Positions 17,591 through 26,729 are shown, numbered from the stretch's first letter. The stretch is DNA of 43,736 bases from Methylobacterium sp. (GCF_028290105.1 NZ_JAQGKL010000142.1:1-43736); one strand, 5' to 3'. Notes: generated by a model from the sequence alone, not told the origin. Translations and numbers: made by a program.

Positions 17591-20040
17591 GCGGCCTCCA
17601 GCCCCGTGTCGGCGGCGAGCTCGGCGGCGGTACCGGCGGTGACGACGCGGCCCTGTTCCAGAACGTAGCCCCGGTCGGCCACGGTCAGCGCGAGCGCCGC
17701 CATCTGGTCGACGATGAGGATGGTGACGCGTTGGTCGCGCAGGTCCGCCACCACGGCGTAGAGGGCGTTGATCATCGCTGGCGCCAGGCCCAGCGACGGC
17801 TCGTCGAGGAGGAGGATGCGCGGGCGCGCCATCATCCCGCGCGCGATGGCGAGCATCTGCTGCTCGCCGCCCGAGAGCAGGCCCGCCCGGCTCGCCGCGC
17901 GATCGCGCAGGCGCGGGAAACGGGTGAGCAGCACCTCGATCTCGGCCGGATCGATCGGGTCCTCACGGCCATGCGCTCCGAGGCGGAGGTTCTCGATGAC
18001 GGTGAGTTCGGGAAAGACCTGCCGGCCCTCCGGCACCAGGGCGAGGCCGAGGCGGGCGATCGTCTGGGCCGGAAGTCCCGCGATGGCCCGGTCCTCCAGC
18101 ACGATGCCGCCCTCGACCGGGCGAAGCAGGCCGGCGAGCGCGCGCATGGCCGTGGATTTGCCGGCCCCGTTGGCGCCGAGGAGCGCCACGGTCTCACCAG
18201 GGCGGACTTCGAGAGTCAGGGCGTCGAGGACGGGCGCGGCGCCGTAGCCGGCGGTGAGGCGCTGCGTCGAGAGCACCGCGTCGGCGGGCCCCCGCCAGGG
18301 CGTGGCGCGAGGACGCGCCGGCGTATCGGCCCCGCCGAGATAGGCGCGGATCACAGCCGGATCGCGCCGGATCGCGGCGGGTGTTCCTTGGGCGATCGGC
18401 CGGCCGGCATCCATGACCAGGATGTGGTCGGAGACGCTCATCACGAGCGGCATGTCGTGCTCCACCAGCACCACGGCGACGCCCTGCCCGGCGATCCGGC
18501 GCAGGAGACCGCCCAAGCCGTCGGTGTCGGCACGCGTGAGGCCGGCGGCGGGCTCGTCGAGGAGGAGGATGCGGGGCCGGCCGGCGAGCGCGCGGGCGAT
18601 CTCCACGAGGCGGCGGTCCACGTGCGGGAGTTCCGAGGCCGGTCGGTCGAGGGCGCCCGCATAGCCGACGAAGGCCAGCAGGGCGGCGGCGGCCTCCCGG
18701 TCCCCGGCGCGTGAGCGACGCCAGAGGCGGCCCGGCTCGACGGCGAGGGCGACGTTGTCGAGGACGGAGGCCGAGCCGAACAGGCGCGTGGTCTGGTAGG
18801 TGCGGGCGATGCCGGCCCGCGCGATGGCATGCGCCGGGGCACCGGCGAGATCGCGCGTGCCGAGGCGGATCGCCCCGGCTTGGGGCCGGTAGAAGCCCGA
18901 GATCATGTTGAGCACGGTGGTCTTGCCGGCGCCGTTGGGCCCGATCAGGCTCGTGACCGCGCCTGGTTGCGCGGTGACGCAGACGCCTTCGGCCGCGCGG
19001 ATGCCGCCGAAGCTGATGCCGATACCCTCGACCACGAGGGCGTCACCCCCGCGCTGTCCCAGGAGCGTGGCGAAGTCCGCGCTTCGCGGCACGTCCGCGC
19101 TCCGAGCTCGGGGCATGATACGCGCCTCACTGCCGACGAGGCCCGACGTTACCAGCCAGATCACGAACAGCGTGGCGAGCCCGATGAAGAGCAGCCGATA
19201 CTCGGCCAAGCCCGCCAGGGTCTCGGGCAACAGCACGGTGACGAGGGCGCCGAACAGGGGCCCGAGCACGGTGCCGGCCCCGCCCACGACGACGGAGAGG
19301 ACGAACAGGATCGATTGCGAGAACGGGAACGAACTCGGTGCGATGAACAGCATCAGGGGCGGCAGTACCGCGCCGGCGAGGCCCGTGAGCGCGGCCGAGA
19401 TCGCGAAGGCCAGGGTCTTCACCCGTACCGGATCGAAGCCGAGGGAGGCGGCCGCCACGTCGGCGTCGCGCACCGCCCGCATCGCCCCGCCGAGGCGGCT
19501 CAACGCAAGGCGATGAAAGCCATAGAGACCGAGGCCCGCGCCGAGGACCGCGAGGAATGCGAGGTCGCGCTCGGCGAAAACGTGACCGAACAGGATCGGG
19601 CCGGCGGTGACGACGAGACCGTTCTGGCCGCCGGTGAGCGCGCCGCCCTCGATCAGCGCGTGCTCGACGATGAACCCGAACGCGATGGTGACCATCGCGA
19701 GGTAGGGCCCCTTCACCCGCATGGCCGGAATCGCGAGCCCGATCCCGACGAGGCCCGAGAGCAGGCCGGCCGCCGGCACGGCGAGCCAGAAGTTCAGGCC
19801 CGCCCCGGTGAGGATCGCGCTGGCATAGGCCCCGATGGCGTAGAAGCCCGCATGGCCGAAGGAGATCAGCCCGGTCAGGCCCAGCAGAACGTTCAGCCCC
19901 GTCCCCGCCACGGTGGTGAGTGCCACCAGGGCGATGACGAAGTGGCTGTAGCCACCGGTCGCCGCCACCAGGGCACATCCCGCCAGCGTGAGCGCCACGA
20001 TGGTGAGCGGCATCGCGGCCGGCGCGCGCAAGGTCTGCAT
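17572..20040 (-). CDS. Fused LivM-LivG-LivF branched-chain-type ABC transporter
   Basis: One 822-residue chain joins three normally separate parts. Residues 1-305 are a LivM-like permease (LLGLTGLISFGHAGFYAIGA). Residues about 335-570 are a LivG-like ATPase with Walker A GPNGAGKTT (367-375) and Walker B ILLLDEP (491-497). Residues about 588-822 are a LivF-like ATPase with GANGAGKST (622-630), LLSGGEQQ (721-728) and ILLLDEP (742-748). The first ATPase lacks a normal signature: ELPHVDRRLVEIARAL replaces LSxGxQ. The gene starts five bases after the LivH gene, in an operon with the binding protein. Imports of this family take up branched-chain amino acids, amides or other small organic acids; the ligand is unknown. 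Confidence 0.92.
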   Translation of the reverse strand: MQTLRAPAAMPLTIVALTLAGCALVAATGGYSHFVIALVALTTVAGTGLNVLLGLTGLISFGHAGFYAIGAYASAILTGAGLNFWLAVPAAGLLSGLVGIGLAIPAMRVKGPYLAMVTIAFGFIVEHALIEGGALTGGQNGLVVTAGPILFGHVFAERDLAFLAVLGAGLGLYGFHRLALSRLGGAMRAVRDADVAAASLGFDPVRVKTLAFAISAALTGLAGAVLPPLMLFIAPSSFPFSQSILFVLSVVVGGAGTVLGPLFGALVTVLLPETLAGLAEYRLLFIGLATLFVIWLVTSGLVGSEARIMPRARSADVPRSADFATLLGQRGGDALVVEGIGISFGGIRAAEGVCVTAQPGAVTSLIGPNGAGKTTVLNMISGFYRPQAGAIRLGTRDLAGAPAHAIARAGIARTYQTTRLFGSASVLDNVALAVEPGRLWRRSRAGDREAAAALLAFVGYAGALDRPASELPHVDRRLVEIARALAGRPRILLLDEPAAGLTRADTDGLGGLLRRIAGQGVAVVLVEHDMPLVMSVSDHILVMDAGRPIAQGTPAAIRRDPAVIRAYLGGADTPARPRATPWRGPADAVLSTQRLTAGYGAAPVLDALTLEVRPGETVALLGANGAGKSTAMRALAGLLRPVEGGIVLEDRAIAGLPAQTIARLGLALVPEGRQVFPELTVIENLRLGAHGREDPIDPAEIEVLLTRFPRLRDRAASRAGLLSGGEQQMLAIARGMMARPRILLLDEPSLGLAPAMINALYAVVADLRDQRVTILIVDQMAALALTVADRGYVLEQGRVVTAGTAAELAADTGLEAAYLGAA

Positions 20041-20045
20041 GGGAA

Positions 20046-20915
20046 TCAGACCTTGTTGATCGCGGCGCGACCGAGGAGCCCGTCGGGGCGCAGCGCCAGG
20101 GCCAGGATGATCACCGAGAACACGACGAGCTGCGTGTAGGTCGAGCCGAGCGTCGCGGTGACGCCGGCCTCCACGAGGCCGTAGAGGAGGCCCGCCAGCA
20201 CCACGCCGGTTGCCGAGCCGATACCGCCCAGGATCGCCACCGCGAAGGCCTTGATCCCGAACAGCGCGCCCATCTCGGCCGAGACCGAGAACAGCGGCGC
20301 GATCAGGAGGCCGGCGCCCCCTGCCAGCAGAGCCGAAAGCGCGAACGCGCAGGCGACCGTGCGCCGGACGTCGATGCCCATGAGCCGGGCGGCCTCCGCG
20401 TTCTGCGCCACGGCCAGCAGCACGCGGCCGAGGTCGGTGCGCCGGAACAGGGTCTGGATCGCCACGGCCACGGAGAGGCCGACCAGGGGAATGAGAAGCT
20501 GAAGGGGGTAGATGCCGGTGCCGAGGAACTCGACCGGCTTGACGGCGAGCGCGGAGGGCAGGCTGCGTGGCTCCTTGCCGAAGGTGAACAGCATCGCGTT
20601 GTCGAGGACGATGCCGCCCGCCACGGTGGCCAGCAGCCAAGCCTCCGACCCCTTCTTGACGAAGGGCCGCACCAACAGGCGCTCGACGACGAGGCCGAGG
20701 AGCGCGCAGCCGGCGAGCGCGCCCAAGATCGCCGCCGGCGTGGGCCAGCCCAGCGTTACGCCGAGCGCGTATCCGAGCACGGCGCCGAGGGTGACGGCGC
20801 TCCCTTGCGCGAAGTTCACCGTGCCGGACACCGCGAAGGTGATGTGGAATCCGAGCGCCACCAGCCCGTACATGCTGCCGAGGCCGAGACCCGTGATGAG
20901 CGTGCCGGTGAGCAT
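20046..20915 (-). CDS. LivH-type ABC permease
   Basis: A 289-residue inner-membrane permease of the branched-chain amino acid type. It begins LTGTLITGLGLGSMYGLVALG and has GTVNFAQGSAVTLGA, the ARLMGIDVRR loop (EAA-like coupling region) and AILGGIGSATGVVLAGLLYG. Length and pattern match LivH. It lies between the binding-protein gene (13 bases upstream) and the fused LivM-G-F gene (5 bases downstream), so all three form one operon. ATG at 20915 is the first plausible start. Confidence 0.92.
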   Translation of the reverse strand: MLTGTLITGLGLGSMYGLVALGFHITFAVSGTVNFAQGSAVTLGAVLGYALGVTLGWPTPAAILGALAGCALLGLVVERLLVRPFVKKGSEAWLLATVAGGIVLDNAMLFTFGKEPRSLPSALAVKPVEFLGTGIYPLQLLIPLVGLSVAVAIQTLFRRTDLGRVLLAVAQNAEAARLMGIDVRRTVACAFALSALLAGGAGLLIAPLFSVSAEMGALFGIKAFAVAILGGIGSATGVVLAGLLYGLVEAGVTATLGSTYTQLVVFSVIILALALRPDGLLGRAAINKV

Positions 20916-20928
20916 CCGCGGGCCGCCG

Positions 20929-22116
20929 TCAGTTGGTGACGGCGACGATCTCGCCGTTCTGGAAGCGGGTGAAGACGTAGTCCTGCGGCCCGAGCGCATC
21001 GTGCTGGCCGGGCGCGAAGGGCTTGTCGTAGGTCTTGATCAGGCCCGGATAGGTCGAGACCTTGTAGAATCCGTCGCGCACCTCCGGCCCCTTGGTGGAG
21101 CCGGCGGCCTTGATGGCCAGCGCCAGCAGGTGCGTGGCGTCGTAGGCGTTGGCGATGCCGACCGCCGGGGTCACGTCGGCCATGGACTTGATCGCCGGAT
21201 ACTTCTTCTTCAGCGCGTCGAGGACGGCGAGCGCCTTCGGGCTGGCATTGCCCGCGAAGGTGAAGGTCTGGATGAAGTGGACCTTGGACGCGCTCGGCCC
21301 GGCGAGTTCATCGAAACGCCCGCCCGCCGGGCCCCAATGCGACACCACCGGCACGCTCCAGCCCATGCGGTCGAGGGATTTCACCACCTGAGCCGAGGGG
21401 CCGACATTGCCGACGAGGAACAGCGTGTCGGCGCCCGCCTCCTTCAGGCGGGTGAGCTGGGGCACCATGTCGAGGTCGGCCGCCTCGTACTTCTCGATGC
21501 CGGCGGCGGGCAGGTTGGCGGCCTTCAGCGCCGCGGTCAGTCCCTGCTGGTTCGACTCGCCCCAGGCGTTGTTGACCAGGATCATGCCGGGCTTCTTCGC
21601 GCCGTGGGACTTGACCGCGTAGGCCACCAGCGCCTCGTCCACGAGGGCATCCACGGCCGAGACCCGGAAGGCGTAGTTGTCGGCGGCCCCGTTGCGGGTG
21701 ATGCCGGTGCCGGCGGCCCAGGGTCCCAGGAACGGGACCTTCATCTGGTTGGCGATGGGCACCAGCGCCATCGAGACCGGCGTGTCGAGCCCGCCGATGA
21801 GCGCCACGACACCGACGCGCTGGATCAACTCGCGAGCGGCGAGCACGCCCTTCGACGGATTGGCCTCGTCGTCGCGCGCCACGAGTTCGAGTGGCTGCCC
21901 CAGCACGCCGCCGCCCGCGTTGATCTCGTCGATGGCGAGCCCGATGCCGCGCGAGATCGCCTCGCCCGACTTGGCCGATTGCCCGCTCAGCGCGGTCACG
22001 AGCCCGATCCGGATCGGCTCCTCCGCCCGAGCACGCGACGCCAGCGGCAACCCGAGGAGCAGGCACGCGCCGAGCGCGAGGCGGCGGGTCAGATGCGGCA
22101 GGGCGCGCGTGGGCAT
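20929..22116 (-). CDS. LivK-like ABC substrate-binding protein
   Basis: A 395-residue periplasmic type I binding protein. The signal peptide covers about residues 1-31 (RRLALGACLLLGLPLASRARA), then IRIGLVTALSGQSAKSGEAISRG begins the mature domain as in Leu/Ile/Val-binding proteins; AIDEINAGGGVLGQPLELVARDDE and GGLDTPVSMALVPIANQ follow. ATG at 22116 is preceded by GGAGAG. It is first in the transporter operon. The gene faces a SnoaL-like gene across a 190-base region containing a palindrome. The ligand cannot be told from sequence. Confidence 0.92.
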   Translation of the reverse strand: MPTRALPHLTRRLALGACLLLGLPLASRARAEEPIRIGLVTALSGQSAKSGEAISRGIGLAIDEINAGGGVLGQPLELVARDDEANPSKGVLAARELIQRVGVVALIGGLDTPVSMALVPIANQMKVPFLGPWAAGTGITRNGAADNYAFRVSAVDALVDEALVAYAVKSHGAKKPGMILVNNAWGESNQQGLTAALKAANLPAAGIEKYEAADLDMVPQLTRLKEAGADTLFLVGNVGPSAQVVKSLDRMGWSVPVVSHWGPAGGRFDELAGPSASKVHFIQTFTFAGNASPKALAVLDALKKKYPAIKSMADVTPAVGIANAYDATHLLALAIKAAGSTKGPEVRDGFYKVSTYPGLIKTYDKPFAPGQHDALGPQDYVFTRFQNGEIVAVTN

Positions 22117-22234
22117 GGGGTCTCTCCGGCGGCGGAATTGCACCTCGGTCCGCAACCCCCGTGCCAGTGCGTTCGGCCTTGAATTTGCTCGGCAATCCTG
22201 CGGTGCCGAAGCGCCTCTGCCTCTCGATGCGCCA

Positions 22235-22261
22235 AAGTGCATACACTTGATGCATGCACTT
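22235..22261. promoter_or_regulatory. Palindrome, possible GntR operator
   Basis: AAGTGCAT (22235-22242) and ATGCACTT (22254-22261) are exact inverted copies around an 11-base centre, and the arms contain the shorter palindromes TGCATACA and TGCATGCA. GntR/FCD regulators bind short palindromes of this kind. It lies between the divergent transporter operon and the SnoaL-like gene, with a GntR/FCD gene next door. Binding is inferred only from position and symmetry. Confidence 0.45.
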
Positions 22262-22306
22262 GCAGAACGCTTGCGGCAGGTAGACCGCAGTCCCGGAGAT
22301 CCCGTC

Positions 22307-22723
22307 ATGACCGATGCCACACACGATGCCATCACGGCCCGCGATGCCGCCAACGTCACGGCCTATCTCGAAGCCTCGATGGTGCCGGATCCGGAGCGCG
22401 CCGCGACCTACATGGCGCCAGGGATCACCATCGTGTTCACGGGCGCCCGAACCTTCGCGCATCCGCGTGAGGTCACGGCCTTCAATGCCGGGCGCTACGC
22501 CTGGGTGAAGAAGCGGATGGAGCGCCTCGACGTGGTGCCGGGGGACGGGCTCACCACGGTCTACAGTCTCGGTACGCTCTATGGGGCCTGGCCCGACGGC
22601 ACGCTCTTCGAGGGAAACCGTTACGTCGACCGCTTCACCGTGCGGGACGGGCTGATCGTGACCATGGAGGTCTGGAACGACAGCGCCGAGCGGCTGCTCA
22701 CCCGCGCCGGCCTGAACACCTGA
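22307..22723 (+). CDS. SnoaL/NTF2-like protein
   Basis: A 138-residue protein with the NTF2/SnoaL cone-fold look: an N-terminal helix with NVTAYLEASMVPDPERAATY, then PGITIVFTGARTF, and C-terminal strands NRYVDRFTVRDGLIVTMEVWND. Members are often isomerases or dehydratases for small ligands, or simple binding proteins. ATG at 22307 is preceded by CGGAGAT. It is divergent from the transporter operon and ends seven bases from the convergent GntR gene, so it may act on the imported compound. The compound is unknown. Confidence 0.75.
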   Translation: MTDATHDAITARDAANVTAYLEASMVPDPERAATYMAPGITIVFTGARTFAHPREVTAFNAGRYAWVKKRMERLDVVPGDGLTTVYSLGTLYGAWPDGTLFEGNRYVDRFTVRDGLIVTMEVWNDSAERLLTRAGLNT

Positions 22724-22730
22724 ACGGGAA

Positions 22731-23459
22731 TCATCCGCCGACGGTCTCGACATAGGGCGCGAGCAGGCGCCCGAGATCGCGTTCGCGCGGCGGGGCCGCG
22801 ACGATGCGGGCACGCTCGGCCACCGCGTCGAGATGGTGGTCCATCAGGGACACCGCGCGCTCCGCATCGCCCGCGATCAGGGCCGCCACCAGGGCGCGGT
22901 GCTCGGCCACCCCGCATTCGGCGGAATGGGGCCGGCTGTAGAGGGACAATACGAGGGCGCAGCGATAGCCGAGTTCGGCCACGTAGCGCTCCAGCACGGG
23001 GCTGCGGGTCATCTCGGCCAGGAGCAGGTGAAACTCGGTGGCGAGGCGGATCGAGGCGGCCTCGGATCCGCCCTGTGCCGCCTCCTCTCGCGCGATGTGC
23101 GCGTGCAACTCCCCCTGCTGCGCCTGCGTGAGGCGTCCAGCGAGGCGGCCGACCACGAGGCGCTCCAGGCTGATACGGACATCGAAGGTGTCGCGGGCCT
23201 CCTCCCAGCTCGGGGTCGCCACGACGGCGATGCGGTTGCGCCGGAGTTCCACCAGCCCCTCTCCGGCGAGTTGGCCCAGGGCCTGGCGCGCGATGGTCCG
23301 GCTGACGCCGAAGCGCTCGCCCAGCGCATCCTCCGGCAGGCGGTCGCCGGGCCGGATCGCCCGCTCGACGATCGCCCGGCGCAAGGAACGGCAGATCGAG
23401 CCGACCCGGCCCTTGGCTTCCACCCGCGTGGTCTCGTCCCGTGTGATCTCGTCCCGCAT
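22731..23459 (-). CDS. GntR family regulator, FCD domain
   Basis: A 242-residue transcription factor. The N-terminal winged helix has ICRSLRRAIVERAIRPGDRL and LGERFGVSRTIARQALGQLA (recognition helix); the C-terminal FCD domain is all helical with the metal- or ligand-binding histidines in ATEFHLLLAEM, AEHRALVAALIAGD and MDHHLDAVAE. FCD regulators usually respond to organic acids or amino acids. ATG at 23459 has GAGG upstream. By position it most likely controls the adjacent transporter operon and SnoaL-like gene through the palindrome at 22235-22261. Confidence 0.88.
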   Translation of the reverse strand: MRDEITRDETTRVEAKGRVGSICRSLRRAIVERAIRPGDRLPEDALGERFGVSRTIARQALGQLAGEGLVELRRNRIAVVATPSWEEARDTFDVRISLERLVVGRLAGRLTQAQQGELHAHIAREEAAQGGSEAASIRLATEFHLLLAEMTRSPVLERYVAELGYRCALVLSLYSRPHSAECGVAEHRALVAALIAGDAERAVSLMDHHLDAVAERARIVAAPPRERDLGRLLAPYVETVGG

Positions 23460-24114
23460 ATCGCCTCGACTCGTCGCGTCCGCCCCGAATGCCGCGAAAG
23501 CACGAGCGGGACCAAAGTCTTTCCTGCGCATCGCGTCGCATCTTCGAAAGACGGGATCGGACCATGGCTTGGCGGCGACCTCTTTCCGATGAAACCGCTG
23601 CCATCCGCCCTTGATACCGCCCACATCACGTCCGCACGGCCACGAACGCGGGACACGCGGGATTACCCAAGGGTCGCAACTTAGTTGCTCCAAACAAAGA
23701 CTGTATTGCTTATGTAATGAATTATATAGATTTCTAATTGCAACGGATAAATAACATTCATAATATAATATCTGTAACGCTCGGAGTATATTTGATCGAT
23801 AGTGGGACAATATATTTCTACAATCTCAAATCCGCATCCAAAACTCTTAGTGGAACCACGAAATCGTGATCACATGCGGCTGCGAGATCCGGAATACCCT
23901 GGATTTCGAGCATCGGATTAACGCGATCTTGAGGCGGCTCGTTCAGCTTGGCCGTGGACGGATTACCGGGGACAATCGCGATGGCACCGAGTTTCGAACG
24001 CCGCCCCGCCGGGGCCGGCGCGCCAGCGAACCCGTGCCCGACGCGCGCCTTTGCCGACGCCACGGCGTCGCACGCGCGCCGGTGCCTGCCGGCCTGCATC
24101 CGATAACCATCCGT
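23460..24114. other. Gene-free region with AT-rich island
   Basis: No convincing gene lies between the GntR start and the TIGR02285-type gene. Positions about 23670-23860 are strikingly AT-rich: 23701-23820 has 33 G or C in 120 bases (27.5 percent) in an otherwise strongly GC-rich window. It contains an exact small palindrome GCAAC-TTA-GTTGC at 23676-23688. Open frames run through it on both strands but have no start signal or protein-like composition. It may hold promoters for both flanking genes or be a remnant of acquired DNA. Confidence 0.7.
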
Positions 24115-25050
24115 ATGCTCGCGCTCTCACGGTCCCTGCGCTTGGCGAGCGCCGCGGCACTTCTCTGCCTCACGGCATCTACTTCCGGTCAGGCCGAGGC
24201 GCCGGACGCGGATCTCCGAGCCGGGCCCTCCCTGCCGACGGACAAGCCGGTGAGCGGGCAGGTGCGCAAGCAGGTGAGCAAGCAGGTGACCTGGGCGGTC
24301 TACGACGCCGCCCCCTACATGATCACCGACGGCCCGGAGGCCGGGATGGGAATTTCCGACCAGGTCCGGCAGATCCTGACGGAGCGGCTCGACGACTACA
24401 CCCACAGCGTCCTGATCGTTCCGTTTCCGCGCATCGTGAGTTTTCTGAAGCAGGGCGCCGAATGGTGCTTCGTGGGCGGCGTTCGGACTGAAGAGCGTGA
24501 CGCCTTCGCGTATTTCTCACGCCCCACCGGCATGTTCTATCCCCTGCGCATCCTGGTGCGGGCCGACCGGCGCGCGCGCTTCGAGGCGCTGGCGCCCCTG
24601 TCCCTGCGCTCCCTCGTCGAGGAGCATCCGGACCTCCGCACCAGCGTCCTGCGCAGCCGCGCCCTGGCGCCGCGCGTCGACGCGATCCTGCGGCGATCCC
24701 CGGTGCCGCAGGCGCATTCGGAATTCGGCGAGGCGTTCCGGATGCTCCAGAACGACCGGCTCGACTACCTGGTCGAGTTCGCGAACATCGCGGCCTACTA
24801 TGAGAAGTCCTTCGGGCCGTCGGCGTCCTGGGTCGGGCTGCCCATGACGGAGGACCCTGAACCCGTCTTGAGCCGGGTGATGTGCTCGCGCACGCCCTGG
24901 GGACGCGCCATCATCGACCGGATCGACGCGATCCTGCCGGAGGAGCGGGTGACCGACCGGTATCGCCGCATCGTGGAGGCATGGTCGGCGGAGGAAGACC
25001 TCGGCAAGCTCAGGGCCGTCTACGAATCCTCCTTCCTGTCGAGCGAGTAG
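24115..25050 (+). CDS. TIGR02285-like periplasmic sensor/binding protein
   Basis: A 311-residue protein with an N-terminal signal peptide (LASAAALLCLTASTSGQAEA) and a family-3-like solute-binding domain. The segments VTWAVYDAAPYMI, FPRIVSFLKQGAEWCFVGG and RTEERDAFAYFSRPTGMFYPL are those I associate with TIGR02285 proteins, which have no defined ligand. A direct repeat encodes RKQVSKQV. ATG at 24115 is chosen because the signal peptide begins there; its Shine-Dalgarno is poor. The diguanylate cyclase gene starts eight bases after the stop, suggesting this protein passes a periplasmic signal to it. Confidence 0.7.
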   Translation: MLALSRSLRLASAAALLCLTASTSGQAEAPDADLRAGPSLPTDKPVSGQVRKQVSKQVTWAVYDAAPYMITDGPEAGMGISDQVRQILTERLDDYTHSVLIVPFPRIVSFLKQGAEWCFVGGVRTEERDAFAYFSRPTGMFYPLRILVRADRRARFEALAPLSLRSLVEEHPDLRTSVLRSRALAPRVDAILRRSPVPQAHSEFGEAFRMLQNDRLDYLVEFANIAAYYEKSFGPSASWVGLPMTEDPEPVLSRVMCSRTPWGRAIIDRIDAILPEERVTDRYRRIVEAWSAEEDLGKLRAVYESSFLSSE

Positions 25051-25058
25051 CGCCCCGG

Positions 25059-26486
25059 ATGCCGGCTTCACCGTTCCGATCTGGGCTGTTCGCGCGGCGC
25101 AGGCCCTCGGCGCAAGGCGAGAGCGCCGTGCCGAGCCGCGCCCTGGCGACACGCCTGATCCGGGTGATCCTCGGCTGCTACATCGTGGTGGCAGTCACGC
25201 TGACCGGCATCCAGATGGTGATCGAGTATCGGCGCGCCAGCGACCGCCTCAAGGACGAGGTCGCGGCGATGCAGCGGACCTTCAGCCCGGGCCTCGAGGA
25301 TGCCCTCTGGCGCTTCAACGCGGCGGTGCTGAGCGGAATCCTCACCGGAATGAAGGAGATCCCCGTGGTCCTCGGCGTCGAGGTGCGGGACGAGAACGGC
25401 AAGCGCGTCCAGGCACTCGGCACCGTGACGGCTTCCGACGGCCGCGCGTCGCGGGTCGATGTCGAGGGTCGCGAGAGCCCCGTCACCCGGAGTCCGGTCA
25501 CCCAGGGCTTTGGCCGCCCGTTCAGCCAGACCTTCCCGCTCGTCCACACGGAGCGGAACGGCCAGCGCTTCCCGGTCGGTTCCTGGACGATCCATTCGGA
25601 CGACGCCATCGCCATCGATCAGGTGAAGAACACGCTGATCGTGATCCTGATCAATTCGGCGCTGAAGTCCCTGGTGCTCGGGCTCATCTTCTTCGCCGTG
25701 ATCCGTCACATGGTCGGGCGGCCGCTGGCGCAGATCGAGGGCTACCTGGGGCGGCTCGACGCGGACAACCTCGACGCGCCGCCCCTGAGCCTCACGGCCG
25801 GGGGACGCCACGAACTCCACGCGTTGACGGCCTCCCTCAACACCATGGTGCTCCGGCTACGCCGTGCGTTCGAGGACAACGCGCACCTCATGCAGGAACT
25901 GCGCGAGATGAACGCTTCCCTGCAGGAGCGCATCACCGAGCGGACGCGCGACCTCGAACGCCTCGCCCACACCGACCTCCTCACCGGGTTGAACAACCGG
26001 CGCAAGCTCGACCTGGCGCTCGAGCGGGCCGCGTTGCAGGCGTCGAGCGACGGCACGCCGCTCTGCGTGATCGTGGCCGACGTCGACCACTTCAAGGCGA
26101 TCAACGATCTCTACGGCCACAAGGTCGGCGACCGGGTGCTCGTCGCCATCGCGGGGATCCTCGCCGAAGGTGTCCGCACCGGCGACACCCTCGGCCGTTG
26201 GGGCGGCGAGGAATTCCTGATCGTCTGCCCGGGCACCCGCCTCAGCGAGGGCGCGGCCTGCGCCGAGGCCTTGCGTCAGCGCATCGAGGCGACGGCCCTC
26301 CCCCTCATCGGCTCTCGGACCTGCTCCTTCGGCGTCGCGGAACTCAGGCCCGGCGAGACCACCGACGGCCTGGTCACCCGCGCCGATGCCGCGCTCTATC
26401 GCTGCAAGCGCAACGGCCGCAACCACGTCGAGACGCGGGCCATCGCCCAGTCGGACCTGGAAACCTGGGAGCGGGGCGCCGCCTGA
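25059..26486 (+). CDS. Membrane diguanylate cyclase (HAMP-GGDEF)
   Basis: A 475-residue inner-membrane enzyme that makes cyclic di-GMP from two GTP. One membrane segment near residues 35-55 (VILGCYIVVAVTLTGIQMVI), a periplasmic domain of about 150 residues, a second segment near 195-217, then a HAMP-like linker with coiled coil (MQELREMNASLQERITERT). The GGDEF domain begins HTDLLTGLNNRRKLDLALE, with the active-site variant GGEEF near residue 382 and an I-site RTGD five residues before it, so product inhibition is expected. It is cotranscribed with the preceding periplasmic protein (eight-base gap). Confidence 0.93.
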   Translation: MPASPFRSGLFARRRPSAQGESAVPSRALATRLIRVILGCYIVVAVTLTGIQMVIEYRRASDRLKDEVAAMQRTFSPGLEDALWRFNAAVLSGILTGMKEIPVVLGVEVRDENGKRVQALGTVTASDGRASRVDVEGRESPVTRSPVTQGFGRPFSQTFPLVHTERNGQRFPVGSWTIHSDDAIAIDQVKNTLIVILINSALKSLVLGLIFFAVIRHMVGRPLAQIEGYLGRLDADNLDAPPLSLTAGGRHELHALTASLNTMVLRLRRAFEDNAHLMQELREMNASLQERITERTRDLERLAHTDLLTGLNNRRKLDLALERAALQASSDGTPLCVIVADVDHFKAINDLYGHKVGDRVLVAIAGILAEGVRTGDTLGRWGGEEFLIVCPGTRLSEGAACAEALRQRIEATALPLIGSRTCSFGVAELRPGETTDGLVTRADAALYRCKRNGRNHVETRAIAQSDLETWERGAA

Positions 26487-26530
26487 GACCGAGGCACCGT
26501 GCTCGTCGAGCCGAAATCCAGATAAAGTCT

Positions 26531-26550
26531 TGCTTCACAGACTTGAAGCA
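26531..26550 (+). terminator. Weak hairpin after diguanylate cyclase
   Basis: TGCTTCA (26531-26537) and TGAAGCA (26544-26550) form a 7-bp stem with a six-base loop 45 bases past the stop codon. No T run follows, so terminator function is uncertain. It lies in a 240-base gap with no gene. Confidence 0.3.
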
Positions 26551-26729
26551 GAGCTTCGATCTTCCGACGCGGCGATTAACATAGATCAAAGGCAAATTCT
26601 CGAAACAAACAGGTTCGGTCGCGGTTCTCGTGTCAGATCCGCCACTCCGCGACCCTGATGCTTAGGCCAGCCTCGGCGGAAGCGCTGCTGCGTCGTCGGG
26701 GCCGCCCAACCTTCGAGAGATAGCCGCCC

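Noticed and set aside
18829-20139. Forward open frame over the fused ABC transporter
   Set aside because: Antisense shadow of a well-supported gene, no recognisable domain.
22731-23810. Longer start for the GntR regulator
   Set aside because: The added 117 codons run through the AT-rich island and do not look like protein; the winged-helix domain starts properly from ATG 23459.
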